From the NCBI GenBank assembly GCA_034434635.1, contig DAOTYX010000202.1, positions 12,061 through 76,060 of the forward strand: a stretch of DNA of 64,000 nucleotides, in the 5' to 3' direction. This document shows, piece after piece, positions 34,637-43,843 of the stretch (position 1 is the first letter of the stretch; each line of letters starts with the position of its first letter). Below the pieces are notes generated by a model, which saw only the letters and a list, made by a program, of their open reading frames with translations, ran no database searches and was not told the DNA's origin. Made by a program: the position numbers and the translations under genes. This DNA comes from DAOTYX01 sp034434635 (GTDB lineage Bacteria > Chloroflexota > Anaerolineae > B4-G1 > DUEL01).

Positions 34637-36364
34637 GTGCCGATTCCATTCCGATATTGGCGGGTCGCTGAGCCCGCCCCCGATGCCTACGTCAGGCTGT
34701 TCCCCGATTTGCATCCTCTGGTCGTGCAGGTGCTCTACAACCGGAAACTGAGCGATCCTGCCGTGGTGGCCGACTTTCTGTCGGGTCACTTCGCGCCGGA
34801 CGACCCCTTTCTCCTGCGGGGGATGGAGCAGGCGGTGGCGCGGTTGCGCCGCGCTATCGGCGCGCAGGAGCCGATCGCCGTCTACGGCGACTTCGACGCT
34901 GATGGTGTCACCGCTACAGCGCTTCTGGTGGTCACCCTGCGGGCGTTGGGCGGGCAGGTGCTCCCCTACATCCCTCACCGCGTGGACGAGGGGTACGGCC
35001 TGCACTGCGAGGCGCTCTCGGAACTGGCTGCCCAGGGTGTGCGCGTCGTGGTCACCGTGGACTGTGGGGTGCGTTCCCTCGACGAGGTCGCCCACGCCCG
35101 GCGGCTGGGAATGGACGTGATCGTCACTGACCACCATCAGCCGGGAGCGCGCCTGCCGGAGGCGCTGGCGGTGATTGACCCGCGCCAACCGGGCTGTTCC
35201 TATCCTTATCCGCACCTGGCTGGCGTCGGCCTGGCTTACAAACTGGCCCAGGCCCTCCTGCGCACCAGCGACCCGACGTTGCCTGTGCGGACGCCGGACC
35301 TCCAGGAAGAGGATCTGTTGGACCTGGTGGCCCTGGGCACGGTGGCGGACCTGGCTCCACTGACCGGCGAAAACCGGGCCCTGGTTATCCGCGGCTTGCA
35401 GCGGATCAACACCCACCCCCGGCCAGGGGTAGAAGCGCTGGTGCGCCAGGCCGGCCTCCGTGCGGGATCGGTCAACGCGACGGTGATCGGCTACGTCTTG
35501 GGACCGCGCCTGAACGCCGCCGGCCGCATCGCCCACGCGGACATCGCCTACCGCCTGCTGACTGCCGAGGAACCGACCGAGGCCGAGATGCTGGCGCAGC
35601 AGCTGGATGAATTGAACCGCGAGCGGCAACGACGGACGCTGGAAGCCTACGAGCGCGCGCGCGAGATGCTCCTTGCCCGGTCCGGGGACCTGTCACTGTT
35701 GTTCCTGGCCGACGCTGACCTGCCCTCCGGTGTGGCCGGCCTGGTGGCCTCGCGGCTGGCAGAGGAGTTCTACCGGCCCGCGGTGATCGTCGAGCGGGGG
35801 GAGGATGAGAGCCGCGGCTCTGCCCGCTCGATCCCCGAGTTCCACATCACCCGGGCGCTGGATGCCTGCGCTGACCTGCTCATCCGCCATGGCGGTCACG
35901 CCGCCGCTGGCGGGTTCACCTGCCGGACCCATAACCTTCCTGAGTTGCAGGAGCGGCTCCAATCTCTGGCGGTGGGGGAACTGGGCGGCCGGGAACTGTC
36001 CCCCTGCCTGCACGCCGACGCCGAGGTCCACCTCAGGGAGATGGACTGGCGACTGGGGAGCGAACTGCAGCGGTTGCAGCCTTTCGGCGAGGGGAACGCT
36101 GAGCCGCTCTTCGTCAGCCGTAACGTCGAGGTGCGCTACTGTCGTGCTGTGGGGGCCGATGGGGTTCACCTGAAGATGCTTCTCTCCGACGGCCGGGTGG
36201 TGTGGGATAGCATCGCCTTCCGCCAGGGGGAGTGGGCGGACAAGCTGCCCGACCGGGTGGATGTGGCCTATCATCTGCAGTTCAACGAGTGGAACGGCGA
36301 GCGACGGCTGCAGCTGAACGTCCAGGACATCCGCCCCGCTGGCTGGGAGGAGGATTTCGCGTGA
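34637..36364 (+). CDS. recJ: Single-stranded-DNA-specific exonuclease RecJ
   Basis: 5'-3' exonuclease acting in recombination and mismatch repair. The 575-residue protein has the DHH-family motifs YGDFDADGVTATA (about residue 84), VDCGV and TDHHQPG (about residue 165). The DHHA1 motif RHGGHAAAGGFT lies near residue 415 and an OB-like C-terminal domain follows. Length is typical. Start is GTG with GAGGAGG 9 bases upstream. Its stop overlaps the GTG of the epimerase gene (GTGA). Confidence 0.95.
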   Translation: MPIPFRYWRVAEPAPDAYVRLFPDLHPLVVQVLYNRKLSDPAVVADFLSGHFAPDDPFLLRGMEQAVARLRRAIGAQEPIAVYGDFDADGVTATALLVVTLRALGGQVLPYIPHRVDEGYGLHCEALSELAAQGVRVVVTVDCGVRSLDEVAHARRLGMDVIVTDHHQPGARLPEALAVIDPRQPGCSYPYPHLAGVGLAYKLAQALLRTSDPTLPVRTPDLQEEDLLDLVALGTVADLAPLTGENRALVIRGLQRINTHPRPGVEALVRQAGLRAGSVNATVIGYVLGPRLNAAGRIAHADIAYRLLTAEEPTEAEMLAQQLDELNRERQRRTLEAYERAREMLLARSGDLSLLFLADADLPSGVAGLVASRLAEEFYRPAVIVERGEDESRGSARSIPEFHITRALDACADLLIRHGGHAAAGGFTCRTHNLPELQERLQSLAVGELGGRELSPCLHADAEVHLREMDWRLGSELQRLQPFGEGNAEPLFVSRNVEVRYCRAVGADGVHLKMLLSDGRVVWDSIAFRQGEWADKLPDRVDVAYHLQFNEWNGERRLQLNVQDIRPAGWEEDFA

Positions 36365-37311
36365 GGGTGCTGGTCACTGGCGCGGCGGGGTTCATCGGCA
36401 GCCATGTAGCCGAGACGCTCCTGGCACGTGGCGATACGGTCACCGGGCTGGATAACTTCGACGATTTCTACAGCCCGGCGCGCAAGCGGGCCAATATCGC
36501 CCTGCTCACCCCCAATCCCCGTTTCTCCTTCCACCAGGCTGACGTGCGGGATGCCGATACGATAGAGCGAATCTGCGCCCAGGGCGGCTTCGATGTTGTG
36601 GTTCACCTGGCGGCGATGGCCAACGTGCGCTACTCTATCACCCGGGCGCCGCTCTATGTGGATGTCAATGTGCGCGGTACGGTCAACCTGCTAGAGGGAG
36701 CGCGTAAGGCCGGCACGCCGCACTTCGTCTTCGCCTCTACCTCCTCTGTCTACGGGCGCACCGAGCGGCTGCCCTTCCGTGAGGATGACCCGCTGGGCCG
36801 TCCGCTGGCCCCTTATCCGGCGACCAAGATCGCCGGTGAGGTGATGGGCCACGCCTATCACAACATGTTCGACCTCTCCTTCACTGCGTTGCGCTTCTTC
36901 TCCGTCTACGGCCCGCGCGGCCGGCCTGACATGATGCCCTATCACATCACCCGGTGCGTCGCGCAGGGGGAGGAGTTCGCCCTCTACAACGGTGGGGAGA
37001 TGTACCGGGACTGGACCTACATCGCCGATATCGTCGCCGGAGTGGTCGCCGCGGCGGACCGGCCGATGGGCTTCGAGGTGATCAACCTGGGGCGGGGCGA
37101 ACCGGTGCGCATGGCCGATTTCGTCGAGATGATCGAAGGGCTGGTGGGGCGACCGGCGCGCATGACCGCTCCCCCGGCCCCGCCTAGCGAGCCGCCCATC
37201 ACCTTTGCCGACATCTCTAAAGCCCGCCGTTTGCTCGACTACAACCCACAGACGCCGGTAGCGGAAGGGATGCGGCGGTTCTGGGAGTGGCTGCAGGCCC
37301 ATGACCAATGA
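36361..37311 (+). CDS. NAD-dependent sugar epimerase/dehydratase (UDP-glucuronate 4-epimerase-like)
   Basis: The 316-residue short-chain dehydrogenase-like protein has the NAD motif VTGAAGFIGSHVAETLL at the N-terminus, the catalytic Ser-Ser in ASTSSVYG and the YPATK pair. The pattern LRFFSVYGPRGRPDMM is characteristic of UDP-glucuronate 4-epimerase and related enzymes. Start is GTG overlapping the recJ stop. The C-terminal His-Asp-Gln and stop codon are read from a 7-bp repeat array. Exact sugar is not determinable. Confidence 0.88.
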   Translation: MRVLVTGAAGFIGSHVAETLLARGDTVTGLDNFDDFYSPARKRANIALLTPNPRFSFHQADVRDADTIERICAQGGFDVVVHLAAMANVRYSITRAPLYVDVNVRGTVNLLEGARKAGTPHFVFASTSSVYGRTERLPFREDDPLGRPLAPYPATKIAGEVMGHAYHNMFDLSFTALRFFSVYGPRGRPDMMPYHITRCVAQGEEFALYNGGEMYRDWTYIADIVAGVVAAADRPMGFEVINLGRGEPVRMADFVEMIEGLVGRPARMTAPPAPPSEPPITFADISKARRLLDYNPQTPVAEGMRRFWEWLQAHDQ

Positions 37312-37340
37312 CCCATGATCAATGATCAATGACCAGGGAT
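37299..37340 (+). repeat. Heptameric repeat array, 6 units
   Basis: In-phase 7-mers of CAATGAC/CCATGAT/CAATGAT type. They cover the stop codon of the epimerase gene. The reverse-complement type occurs at 37403-37444, so a long hairpin can form. Confidence 0.88.
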
Positions 37341-37343
37341 ACC

Positions 37344-39047
37344 ATGTTCTGTCGTCTGTTCCGTCGTTCATCGTCTATTTACTCATGGCTCGTTCTCCCG
37401 TTGTTCATTCTGCATGGTTCATTGGCCATTGCCCATTGGTCATCCCCTCCCCCTCCTGACCCGCGCTTTGGGGCGGTAGAGGCCTTTCGTGACCCGGTCG
37501 CGGCGGCTGAGGCCGGGGTGGGTTGGGAACGCATCCTCTTCTACTGGTCGGAACTGCAACCCAACGGCCCGGATGACTGGAACTCCTCCCACGTCCCCGA
37601 AGAATGGCTGAATCTGGCGGCCAGCGCCGGCCGGGAAGTGGTCGGCCTGCTGAAGAGCACCCCCGCCTGGGCCACCGATGGCCCACCTTTTTGTGGCGTG
37701 CCGCGCGGATTGGACCTGCCGGTGGACGATCCCGGCAACCTGTGGGCCACCTTCGTCCGGCGTGTGGTGGGCATGTACGCGGGACGGGTCAACCATTGGA
37801 TCGTCTGGAACGAGCCGGACATTGCCCCCGGCTCTTTCGGTGTCGAGTGGTGCGGTTCGGTGGAGGAGTACTACCGCCTTCTCCAGGTGACCTATCTGGC
37901 GGCTCACCAGGCCAACCCCGATGCAGTGATCCACCTCGGCGCGCTGACCTTCTGGCACGACCGCACCTACCTGCGCCGCTTCCTGGAGGTGGCGACGCAG
38001 GATTCCACCGGCGCGGAGCACGGCTACTACTTCGATGTCGTGACGCTCCACATCTACTTCCAGACCGAGAGCGTTCCCTACGTCATCAACGAGACCCGCG
38101 CCGCACTGAACGCTTTCGGGGTGCGAAAGCCCATCTGGGTCAATGAGACCAACGCCGCCTCCAACTCTGATCCGCCGTACTGGGAACTGCCGGAGGCCAA
38201 CTTCAACATCACCCTGCAGGAACAGGCATCTTTCCTGCTGCAGTCCTTCGCCCTGGCCCTGGCTTCCGGAGCGGAGCGCGTCGCGGTGTACCGCTGGGTG
38301 GACCACGAACCGCAGCCCGGTGTCGAGCCGAACGGCCTGATCCGCCTGGACGGCAGTCGTCGCCCGGCCTATGATGCCTATCGGCTGATCACAACCTACT
38401 ACTCCGGGATGACTTCCGCCCGCGCTCGCAGCGAGCCGCTCTTCTACCAGGTGACGTTGGGCCGGGGTGGGCAGACGACCCGCGTCCTCTGGGCGCGCAC
38501 GGCCACGACGGTGACGGTGGCCGTGCCGGCGTTGGCGGATGAGGGGCTGTTGGTGGCGCAGAGCGGGGTCACCCAGACGGTGCGGCCAGTCGAGGGGGTC
38601 TATACGCTGGTCCTTCCCGGGGCGCGCTGCGCGGACAGCCGCGGCTGCATCATCGGCGGGCCGACCTTCCTGCTGGTCGAGGCGGGGTCGGGCGACCCCG
38701 GCCGCTCCTGGGTGGTGGAAACTGGCGAACCGGCCCCCGTGTCGCCGATCGCCACACCGCTTCCGGGGGATGCCTCGCCGTTGCCCACTCCGATCATTGT
38801 GCCGACGCCGACGCTGACTCCCACTCCTACCCCCACTTCTACGCCGACGCCGACCCCTCCTCCCACGCCGACCCCGACGGTGACGCCGATTCCGACACCC
38901 AGCCCCACCTTCACACCACCGCCGACGGCTACGCCCGCCTGGTTGTTGGGGGCTGCCGGTGTCCAGGGGGCATCCCTTCTGCTGCCGGTACTTCTGGTCG
39001 TGTTGTTGCTGGGGGTGGGCGCGCTGGCTTCGCGCTCGCGTCGCTAG
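37344..39047 (+). CDS. Secreted GH-A clan glycosidase-like protein, GH39-like, membrane anchored
   Basis: The protein is about 567 residues from the ATG at 37344; an ATG at 37329 lies inside repeat sequence and is less likely. A signal peptide ends near ALAHW-type residues (SLAIAHWSS). The TIM-barrel-like domain has HWIVWNEPD (acid/base Glu, about residue 155) and PIWVNETNA (nucleophile Glu, about residue 266), as in clan GH-A retaining glycosidases. A Thr-Pro-rich linker and a C-terminal transmembrane helix with basic tail hold it at the surface. Substrate unknown. Its stop codon overlaps that of the converging gene (shared CTAG). Confidence 0.78.
   Translation: MFCRLFRRSSSIYSWLVLPLFILHGSLAIAHWSSPPPPDPRFGAVEAFRDPVAAAEAGVGWERILFYWSELQPNGPDDWNSSHVPEEWLNLAASAGREVVGLLKSTPAWATDGPPFCGVPRGLDLPVDDPGNLWATFVRRVVGMYAGRVNHWIVWNEPDIAPGSFGVEWCGSVEEYYRLLQVTYLAAHQANPDAVIHLGALTFWHDRTYLRRFLEVATQDSTGAEHGYYFDVVTLHIYFQTESVPYVINETRAALNAFGVRKPIWVNETNAASNSDPPYWELPEANFNITLQEQASFLLQSFALALASGAERVAVYRWVDHEPQPGVEPNGLIRLDGSRRPAYDAYRLITTYYSGMTSARARSEPLFYQVTLGRGGQTTRVLWARTATTVTVAVPALADEGLLVAQSGVTQTVRPVEGVYTLVLPGARCADSRGCIIGGPTFLLVEAGSGDPGRSWVVETGEPAPVSPIATPLPGDASPLPTPIIVPTPTLTPTPTPTSTPTPTPPPTPTPTVTPIPTPSPTFTPPPTATPAWLLGAAGVQGASLLLPVLLVVLLLGVGALASRSRR
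37403..37444 (-). repeat. Heptameric repeat array, 6 units, inside the signal-peptide coding region
   Basis: 7-mers of GTTCATT/GGCCATT/GCCCATT/GGTCATC type, the reverse complement of the CAATGAC family at 37299. They encode part of the signal peptide of the GH-A protein. Confidence 0.8.
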
Positions 39048-40504
39048 GAGTGCATCAGCCGGCGCGCCAGCGACAGCGCTTCCTCGCGGGAGTGGACCTC
39101 TCCGGCTGCCTGTGCCTCGCGGATGGCTGCCAGCAACCGCCCCACCTCCGGGCCGGGCAGGAGGTTCAGCGCCGCCATCAGTTCCTGACCGTTGACCAGC
39201 GGCGGGGGGGCCACCGTCCTGGTGTGGTGTTCGAAGTAGTGCTCCAGCAGCGTCTCCGCCGTCCCCAGCCAGCGCTCCCACAGGGCCACCTGCAGGTTCG
39301 CGCCCCACGTTGCCAGGTGGTCGGCCAGGCTCAACAAGACGACCTCTACTCCCACATCGCCCAGGTCGCGGAAGTAGCGGTAGATGGCGCGGCGGGTGGG
39401 GGGCTCCGCCGCCTGGGCCAGATGACTGGGTCGCAGGTGCGCGGCGACGGCCTGACGCACCCGTTCTGTCTCGGCGTTGCTGAAGCGCAGCGCGCGAAGC
39501 CGTTCTGCGGCTATCCCTGCCCCCACGTCTTCGTGGCCATAGAAGTGCAGGCGCCCTTCTTCCTCTTTTGCGGTCAGCGGCTTGCCCAGGTCGTGGCATA
39601 AGGCGGCGAGAATGAACAATGAGCGCTGAGGCGGAAGGGCTGCTGGCGCGAAGCGGGCCAGCGTCCTCGTGATCTCCTCCCAGGCCCACGCCGGGGCGTC
39701 GGTGTAGAAGGTGTGGGGAGGCTGTCCCGTCAGCCCGTCCAGCACGCCTGCGGCGGTCTCTACGGTGTGCAGCGTGTGCCACCAGACGTCGAAGCGGTGC
39801 GGCGCGGTCTGTCTCTGGCCCTTGAGCGGTGCCGTCTCCGGGATCACCTGGACCAGGAGGCCCAGTTCATCCAGCAGATGAAGGTGACGGGCGGGGGTGG
39901 GAGCGGCCAGCAGGCGGACGAATTCCTCCCGGATCCGCTCCGCTGAGGCGCGGGTGAGGGTGGCGGCGCGCCCGGCGATCCACCCGGCCGTGTCAGGCTC
40001 CAGGTGCAACCCGATCTCGGCCACCAGGCGGACAGCGCGCAGCATCCGCAAGGGGTCGTCGTCGAGCGCTTTGGGGCTGAGAGCGCGAATGCGGCGCGCC
40101 TGCAGGTCCTCCAGCCCGCCCAGAGGGTCAATCAACTCCCCTTCTGGACCGATGGCCATGGCGTTGAGGGTGAAATCCCGCCCGTGCAGGTCGGCCTCCA
40201 GGTCGGGCCCGCGCAGCCGGGCGAAGTCCAGCGTCAGCGCGGGCCCGTCTGTCGGGTGGAGCACGACGCGACCGGTATCTCGCTCCGTGTCGAGCGGGTA
40301 GTAGGCGCCGTGGAGCGCATCGGCCACGGCGCGAGCCAGTCCCAACCCGTCCTGCTCGACGGCGAAGTCCCAGTCGTGCAGCGGGCGGCCCAGCAGCGCG
40401 TCGCGCACGACGCCGCCCACCAGCCAGAGGCGGATGCCGCGCGCCTCAGCGATGGCCTGTACTGGCCCAAGGGGCCAGGAGGGCAGGCGAACCCGCTCGT
40501 TCAT
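39044..40504 (-). CDS. tRNA nucleotidyltransferase/poly(A) polymerase family protein with HD domain
   Basis: The 486-residue protein has the nucleotidyltransferase motif LVGGVVRDALLGRPLHDWDF with the two metal Asp residues, and the family motif RDFTLNAMAIG. An RNA-binding helical region follows, then an HD phosphohydrolase domain (ALCHDLGKP, near residue 305) with GHEDVGA. CCA-adding enzymes and CC- or A-adding variants cannot be told apart by eye. Its ATG follows the stop of the LysM lipoprotein gene without a gap. Confidence 0.88.
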   Translation of the reverse strand: MNERVRLPSWPLGPVQAIAEARGIRLWLVGGVVRDALLGRPLHDWDFAVEQDGLGLARAVADALHGAYYPLDTERDTGRVVLHPTDGPALTLDFARLRGPDLEADLHGRDFTLNAMAIGPEGELIDPLGGLEDLQARRIRALSPKALDDDPLRMLRAVRLVAEIGLHLEPDTAGWIAGRAATLTRASAERIREEFVRLLAAPTPARHLHLLDELGLLVQVIPETAPLKGQRQTAPHRFDVWWHTLHTVETAAGVLDGLTGQPPHTFYTDAPAWAWEEITRTLARFAPAALPPQRSLFILAALCHDLGKPLTAKEEEGRLHFYGHEDVGAGIAAERLRALRFSNAETERVRQAVAAHLRPSHLAQAAEPPTRRAIYRYFRDLGDVGVEVVLLSLADHLATWGANLQVALWERWLGTAETLLEHYFEHHTRTVAPPPLVNGQELMAALNLLPGPEVGRLLAAIREAQAAGEVHSREEALSLARRLMHS

Positions 40505-41554
40505 CTACGGTGTGACGCTCAGAATCTGCCCCACTTCGATGTGGTAGTCCGCGCCGATGGAGTTCCGCGCCGCCAGTTGCTCAACGGTCATCCCGAAGCG
40601 GCGGGCGATGGAGAAGACGGTATCGCCGGCCTGGACGTAGTAGCCGTAGCCGCCCTGCGGTGGCGCGACCGGCACGAGCACCATCGCGCCAGCGCTGACG
40701 GCGTTCGGGTCGGCCAGGTTGCTGGCGGCGGCGATGGCCTGGGCGGTGGTGCCGAAACGCAGGCCGATGCGGTAGAGGTTCTCGCCGGGCTGTACCACGT
40801 AGTAGATGCCAGTGCCGGAGAGGGAGGGCTGCGCGGTCGGCTGCGGGATGGGGGTCGCCGCGGCGCCCGGCGTGGCTGTGGGCAGGATGACAGGCGGCGC
40901 AGTGGGCGTGGCGGCCGGTGTGGACGCGGGGGCCGGCGTGACATCGGCCATACCGACGGTGATCAGGCCGTCGGAGAGCGGCTCGATGGTCAGGCTGTTG
41001 CCGTTGGGGTCGGTGGCGGCGATGCTCTCGAAGCGCAGCGGCGTGCCGCCCTCGGCGATGCCGCGCAGGGTGATGGTGGCGACGATGCCGCTGCCGTCAG
41101 CGCCGGTGCCGGCGGACTGGCTTACCTGGTAAATGATATGCCCGTCTGTGCCGGTCACCCCGTTCTGTAGCACCTGGTCGGGTTGCGGGATCCGGCCGGG
41201 AGCGATCTGCACACCCTGCGCAGCGGGATCGGCGTCTTCCACCTGGACGTAGGCGGGATTGAAACTCATCTCCAGCGAGAGGGTGTTGAGGTGCCAGGCG
41301 CTGTCCACCCAGACATTGACGGTAGCGGTGCCGCCAAGGGGCAGGTTCAGGACAGAGGGTTCCAGGTAGAGACTGGGGGGCAGTGCGGGGGGTGGGGCGC
41401 TCGTGGGCGTGACTTCGAAGGCGACGATGGGGGTCACGGTGGGCGGGGCGGAAGTGGGGAGGATGGGGGTGATCTCGGAGCGGGCAGTGCGGCCGCAGCC
41501 GGTAAGGAGCAGGAGAAGCAGGCCGACGCAGAGCCAGGGCGTTATCCTTCGCAT
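40505..41554 (-). CDS. Lipoprotein with cohesin-like domain and two LysM domains
   Basis: The 349-residue protein has a lipoprotein signal with lipobox LLTGC. A Pro-Thr-rich spacer and a cohesin-like domain follow (about residues 60-195; LEPSVLNLPLGGTATVNVWV). After a second linker come two LysM domains: YYVVQPGENLYRIGLRFG and YYVQAGDTVFSIARRFG. LysM binds peptidoglycan. No dockerin partner was identified. AAGGAGG precedes the ATG. It lies between rsmA and the nucleotidyltransferase gene. Confidence 0.82.
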   Translation of the reverse strand: MRRITPWLCVGLLLLLLTGCGRTARSEITPILPTSAPPTVTPIVAFEVTPTSAPPPALPPSLYLEPSVLNLPLGGTATVNVWVDSAWHLNTLSLEMSFNPAYVQVEDADPAAQGVQIAPGRIPQPDQVLQNGVTGTDGHIIYQVSQSAGTGADGSGIVATITLRGIAEGGTPLRFESIAATDPNGNSLTIEPLSDGLITVGMADVTPAPASTPAATPTAPPVILPTATPGAAATPIPQPTAQPSLSGTGIYYVVQPGENLYRIGLRFGTTAQAIAAASNLADPNAVSAGAMVLVPVAPPQGGYGYYVQAGDTVFSIARRFGMTVEQLAARNSIGADYHIEVGQILSVTP

Positions 41555-41578
41555 AGTGAGCCTCCTTCGCTGAGCAAG

Positions 41579-42394
41579 TCAGGTTAGCACGCTCGCTAAC
41601 CGCGACCAATCGGCAAGGGTTAGCCGCTCGGCGCGCTGACGCGGCTCGATCCCCGCGCGCTCGAGGGCTGCGACGACGGCTTCTGGCTCCAACCCCAGGC
41701 CGGCGGCCAGGCTGTTGCGCAGTTGCTTGCGGGGTTGGGAGAAGCCGGCACGCACGACCCTGAAGAACTTACTGGCGTCGCTGACCTCGACGGGCAGGGA
41801 AGGGTGGCGGTCAATGCGGATCACCGCTGATTCGACCTCCGGCGGGGGAAAGAAGAGGCCTGGCTTGAGGCGGAAGAGGAGCCGCGGCTGGCCGTAGAAC
41901 TGCACGCTCACAGCCAGCAGGCTCATCCGCCCGCCGCGGGCGACGATCCGCTCGGCGACCTCCCGCTGTACGGTGACCACCATCCGCTGCGGCGGCACAC
42001 TCGCCTCCAGCAGGTGACGGAGCACCGCGGAGGTGATGGCGTAGGGCAGGTTGGCGACGACTTTGTACGGTTGCCCTCCCAACAGCATCGCCGGGTCGAG
42101 TTCGAGGATGTCGCCGATGACCAGGCGGACATTGGCACGACCGGCCACAGTCTCCCGAAACGGAGCGGCCAGGCGATCGTCCACCTCGACGGCCACGACC
42201 TCTCTTGCGGCCTCGGCCAGGTGGGCCGTCAGGTGGCCCAGGCCGGCACCGATCTCCAGCACGATGTCCGAACGGTTGACCTCCGCCGCTGCGACGATAC
42301 GCTCCAGCACCGCGTCGTCGGTCAGAAAATGCTGGCCCAGGCTCTTGGAGGGTTGCAGGTCGAAGCGACGCAGCAGCGCAGGCAGGCTTTCCAT
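41579..42394 (-). CDS. rsmA: 16S rRNA dimethyladenosine transferase RsmA (KsgA)
   Basis: Dimethylates two adjacent adenosines in helix 45 of 16S rRNA. The 271-residue protein has SLGQHFLTD, the SAM motif LEIGAGLGHLTAHLAE, the catalytic NLPYAITS motif and the C-terminal domain with KPGLFFPPPEVESAVI. ATG at 42394 is used; a GTG one codon upstream is possible. The preceding gene is YabE-like and ends 5 bp away, an order like the yabE-rnmV-ksgA region of Bacillus. Confidence 0.96.
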   Translation of the reverse strand: MESLPALLRRFDLQPSKSLGQHFLTDDAVLERIVAAAEVNRSDIVLEIGAGLGHLTAHLAEAAREVVAVEVDDRLAAPFRETVAGRANVRLVIGDILELDPAMLLGGQPYKVVANLPYAITSAVLRHLLEASVPPQRMVVTVQREVAERIVARGGRMSLLAVSVQFYGQPRLLFRLKPGLFFPPPEVESAVIRIDRHPSLPVEVSDASKFFRVVRAGFSQPRKQLRNSLAAGLGLEPEAVVAALERAGIEPRQRAERLTLADWSRLASVLT

Positions 42395-42399
42395 CACCG

Positions 42400-43764
42400 T
42401 TATTCGATCACGTAGTCAATCTGGTCGGCAGGGGGCACGGGAGTCAGCAGATAGACGTTCACCCAGCGGTACCACAGCACCAGGTCCTCGTCAGCGTAGC
42501 CCAGGTCAATGCGCCGTCCGCGGATACCGCTGCCGCGGTCGCAGGCGTAGCCGATGCCGTAGCCGGGCACGTAGACATAACTCTTCCACGGCACCAGGTT
42601 GGAGACGGCGACAATGCCGTTGCCCATCTGACATCCGCCAGCAGTGTGGCCGTACCAGGAAGCGCTGCGCGGGGTGCCGGCAGTGGAAGCGCTGTAGGAG
42701 GTGGCGAGCATGCGGATGACCCGCCAGTACTCCACCGGCCCCTCTGGTGTGTCCAGCGTGCGGACGACGATCTGCGTGCCGTAGCCATAGATTTTGTTCG
42801 TCGGTGGGACGAGGACGAACTCGTTCTCCACCGTGCGGGAGACCTCCTGGCCGTTCTCGTAGTGGACGCGTACGCGGCGTTCGAGCACGCCAGCAGCACC
42901 TTCCTGGATGAGGCGCTGGTTGTCTATCTCCATCTCGGGGTCGGGTTGCCAGACGATCTCGTAGGGGATCGGCTCCTGCTGGATCAGGAAGCGTTCGCTG
43001 ACGCGGACCACCTCGATTGTTGTGTTCTCGCCGAGAGGGGTCTCGGGCGCGGGGCGGGTGTAGTCGGCGCCGATGAGCACCACCCCCAGGTCGGCGAGCA
43101 CCTCGCCGACCGTCTGGCGGTGGGTGCGGGTGCGCACGGTGCGCCCGTCCACCTGCACCGTGACCGGGCGGGAGCGGTCCAGGTAGATGTGCATGCCGGC
43201 GGAGAGGGGCTGTCCCTGATCCGGCTGGACCCGGTCGGCCAGGTAGAGGGTGATGCCGGCCTCGCGCAGCGCAGCGCCGACGGTGGCGGCGGTGGTGCGA
43301 AGGGGGATCGTCTGGCCGTCCTCGTGCAGGGTGACAGGGACTGCCCGCTGTACGGTCATCTGCAGCACGCTTTCCCCGTCCGCGCCGACGCGCTCTTCCA
43401 GTGCGACGTGGTCGTCGGGGTTGAGGGCCAGGCCGACGGCGGACAGGATCTGGTCGGTGTCGGTGGCCATTGTGCGCAGGCGCCATTCCTGACCGTCGGC
43501 GCGGATCACGATCGGACGGGCGTGGGTGAGGCGGACGGTCATCCCTGGCGTGAGGGGGTGATCGGCAGAGGGTTCCACCAGGTCCTCCGGATGCACGGTG
43601 AGGCCGGCGTCCAGGAGAAAGGCGCCCACGCTTTCCTGATGGGTGTGCATGAGGGTGGTCTGGCCGTCCACGACCAGCGTGACGGGAGTCAGGCTGGCCT
43701 GGTAGCCGGCGGCCAGGCCGCCGGATAGTGTCAATAATGCCAGGAAGATCAGGGTTTTTTTCAT
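42400..43764 (-). CDS. YabE-like cell-wall protein with DUF348 repeats, G5 and 3D domains
   Basis: The 454-residue protein has a signal peptide (MKKTLIFLALLTLSGGLAAG). Three DUF348 ubiquitin-like repeats follow (about residues 25-200, including VTLVVDGQTTLMHTHQESVG). A G5 domain and a C-terminal 3D domain come next; the latter has TSYSAS and ACDRGSGIRGRRIDLG with the conserved aspartates of MltA-like lytic transglycosylases. It probably remodels peptidoglycan, like Rpf-like stationary-phase proteins. AAAAGGAT lies before the ATG. A large palindrome separates it from the SRP RNA gene. Confidence 0.9.
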   Translation of the reverse strand: MKKTLIFLALLTLSGGLAAGYQASLTPVTLVVDGQTTLMHTHQESVGAFLLDAGLTVHPEDLVEPSADHPLTPGMTVRLTHARPIVIRADGQEWRLRTMATDTDQILSAVGLALNPDDHVALEERVGADGESVLQMTVQRAVPVTLHEDGQTIPLRTTAATVGAALREAGITLYLADRVQPDQGQPLSAGMHIYLDRSRPVTVQVDGRTVRTRTHRQTVGEVLADLGVVLIGADYTRPAPETPLGENTTIEVVRVSERFLIQQEPIPYEIVWQPDPEMEIDNQRLIQEGAAGVLERRVRVHYENGQEVSRTVENEFVLVPPTNKIYGYGTQIVVRTLDTPEGPVEYWRVIRMLATSYSASTAGTPRSASWYGHTAGGCQMGNGIVAVSNLVPWKSYVYVPGYGIGYACDRGSGIRGRRIDLGYADEDLVLWYRWVNVYLLTPVPPADQIDYVIE

Positions 43765-43779
43765 CAATCCTTTTTTCGG

Positions 43780-43834
43780 TGTAAGGGCGAAGCGTTCTTC
43801 GGTGCTCTGCACCGGAGAAAGCTTCGCCCCTACA
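43780..43834. repeat. MITE-like 55-bp palindrome
   Basis: TGTAAGGGCGAAGC (43780-43793) and GCTTCGCCCCTACA (43821-43834) are inverted ends with one mismatch. The interior also folds, CGGTGC pairing with GCACCG. On the minus strand it is followed by A residues, so it is not an intrinsic terminator for the SRP RNA. Confidence 0.72.
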
Positions 43835-43843
43835 AGGTGGTGA

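Noticed and set aside
43780..43834. Intrinsic terminator for the SRP RNA
   Set aside because: The minus strand after the stem is A-rich, not U-rich, so it does not meet the criterion.
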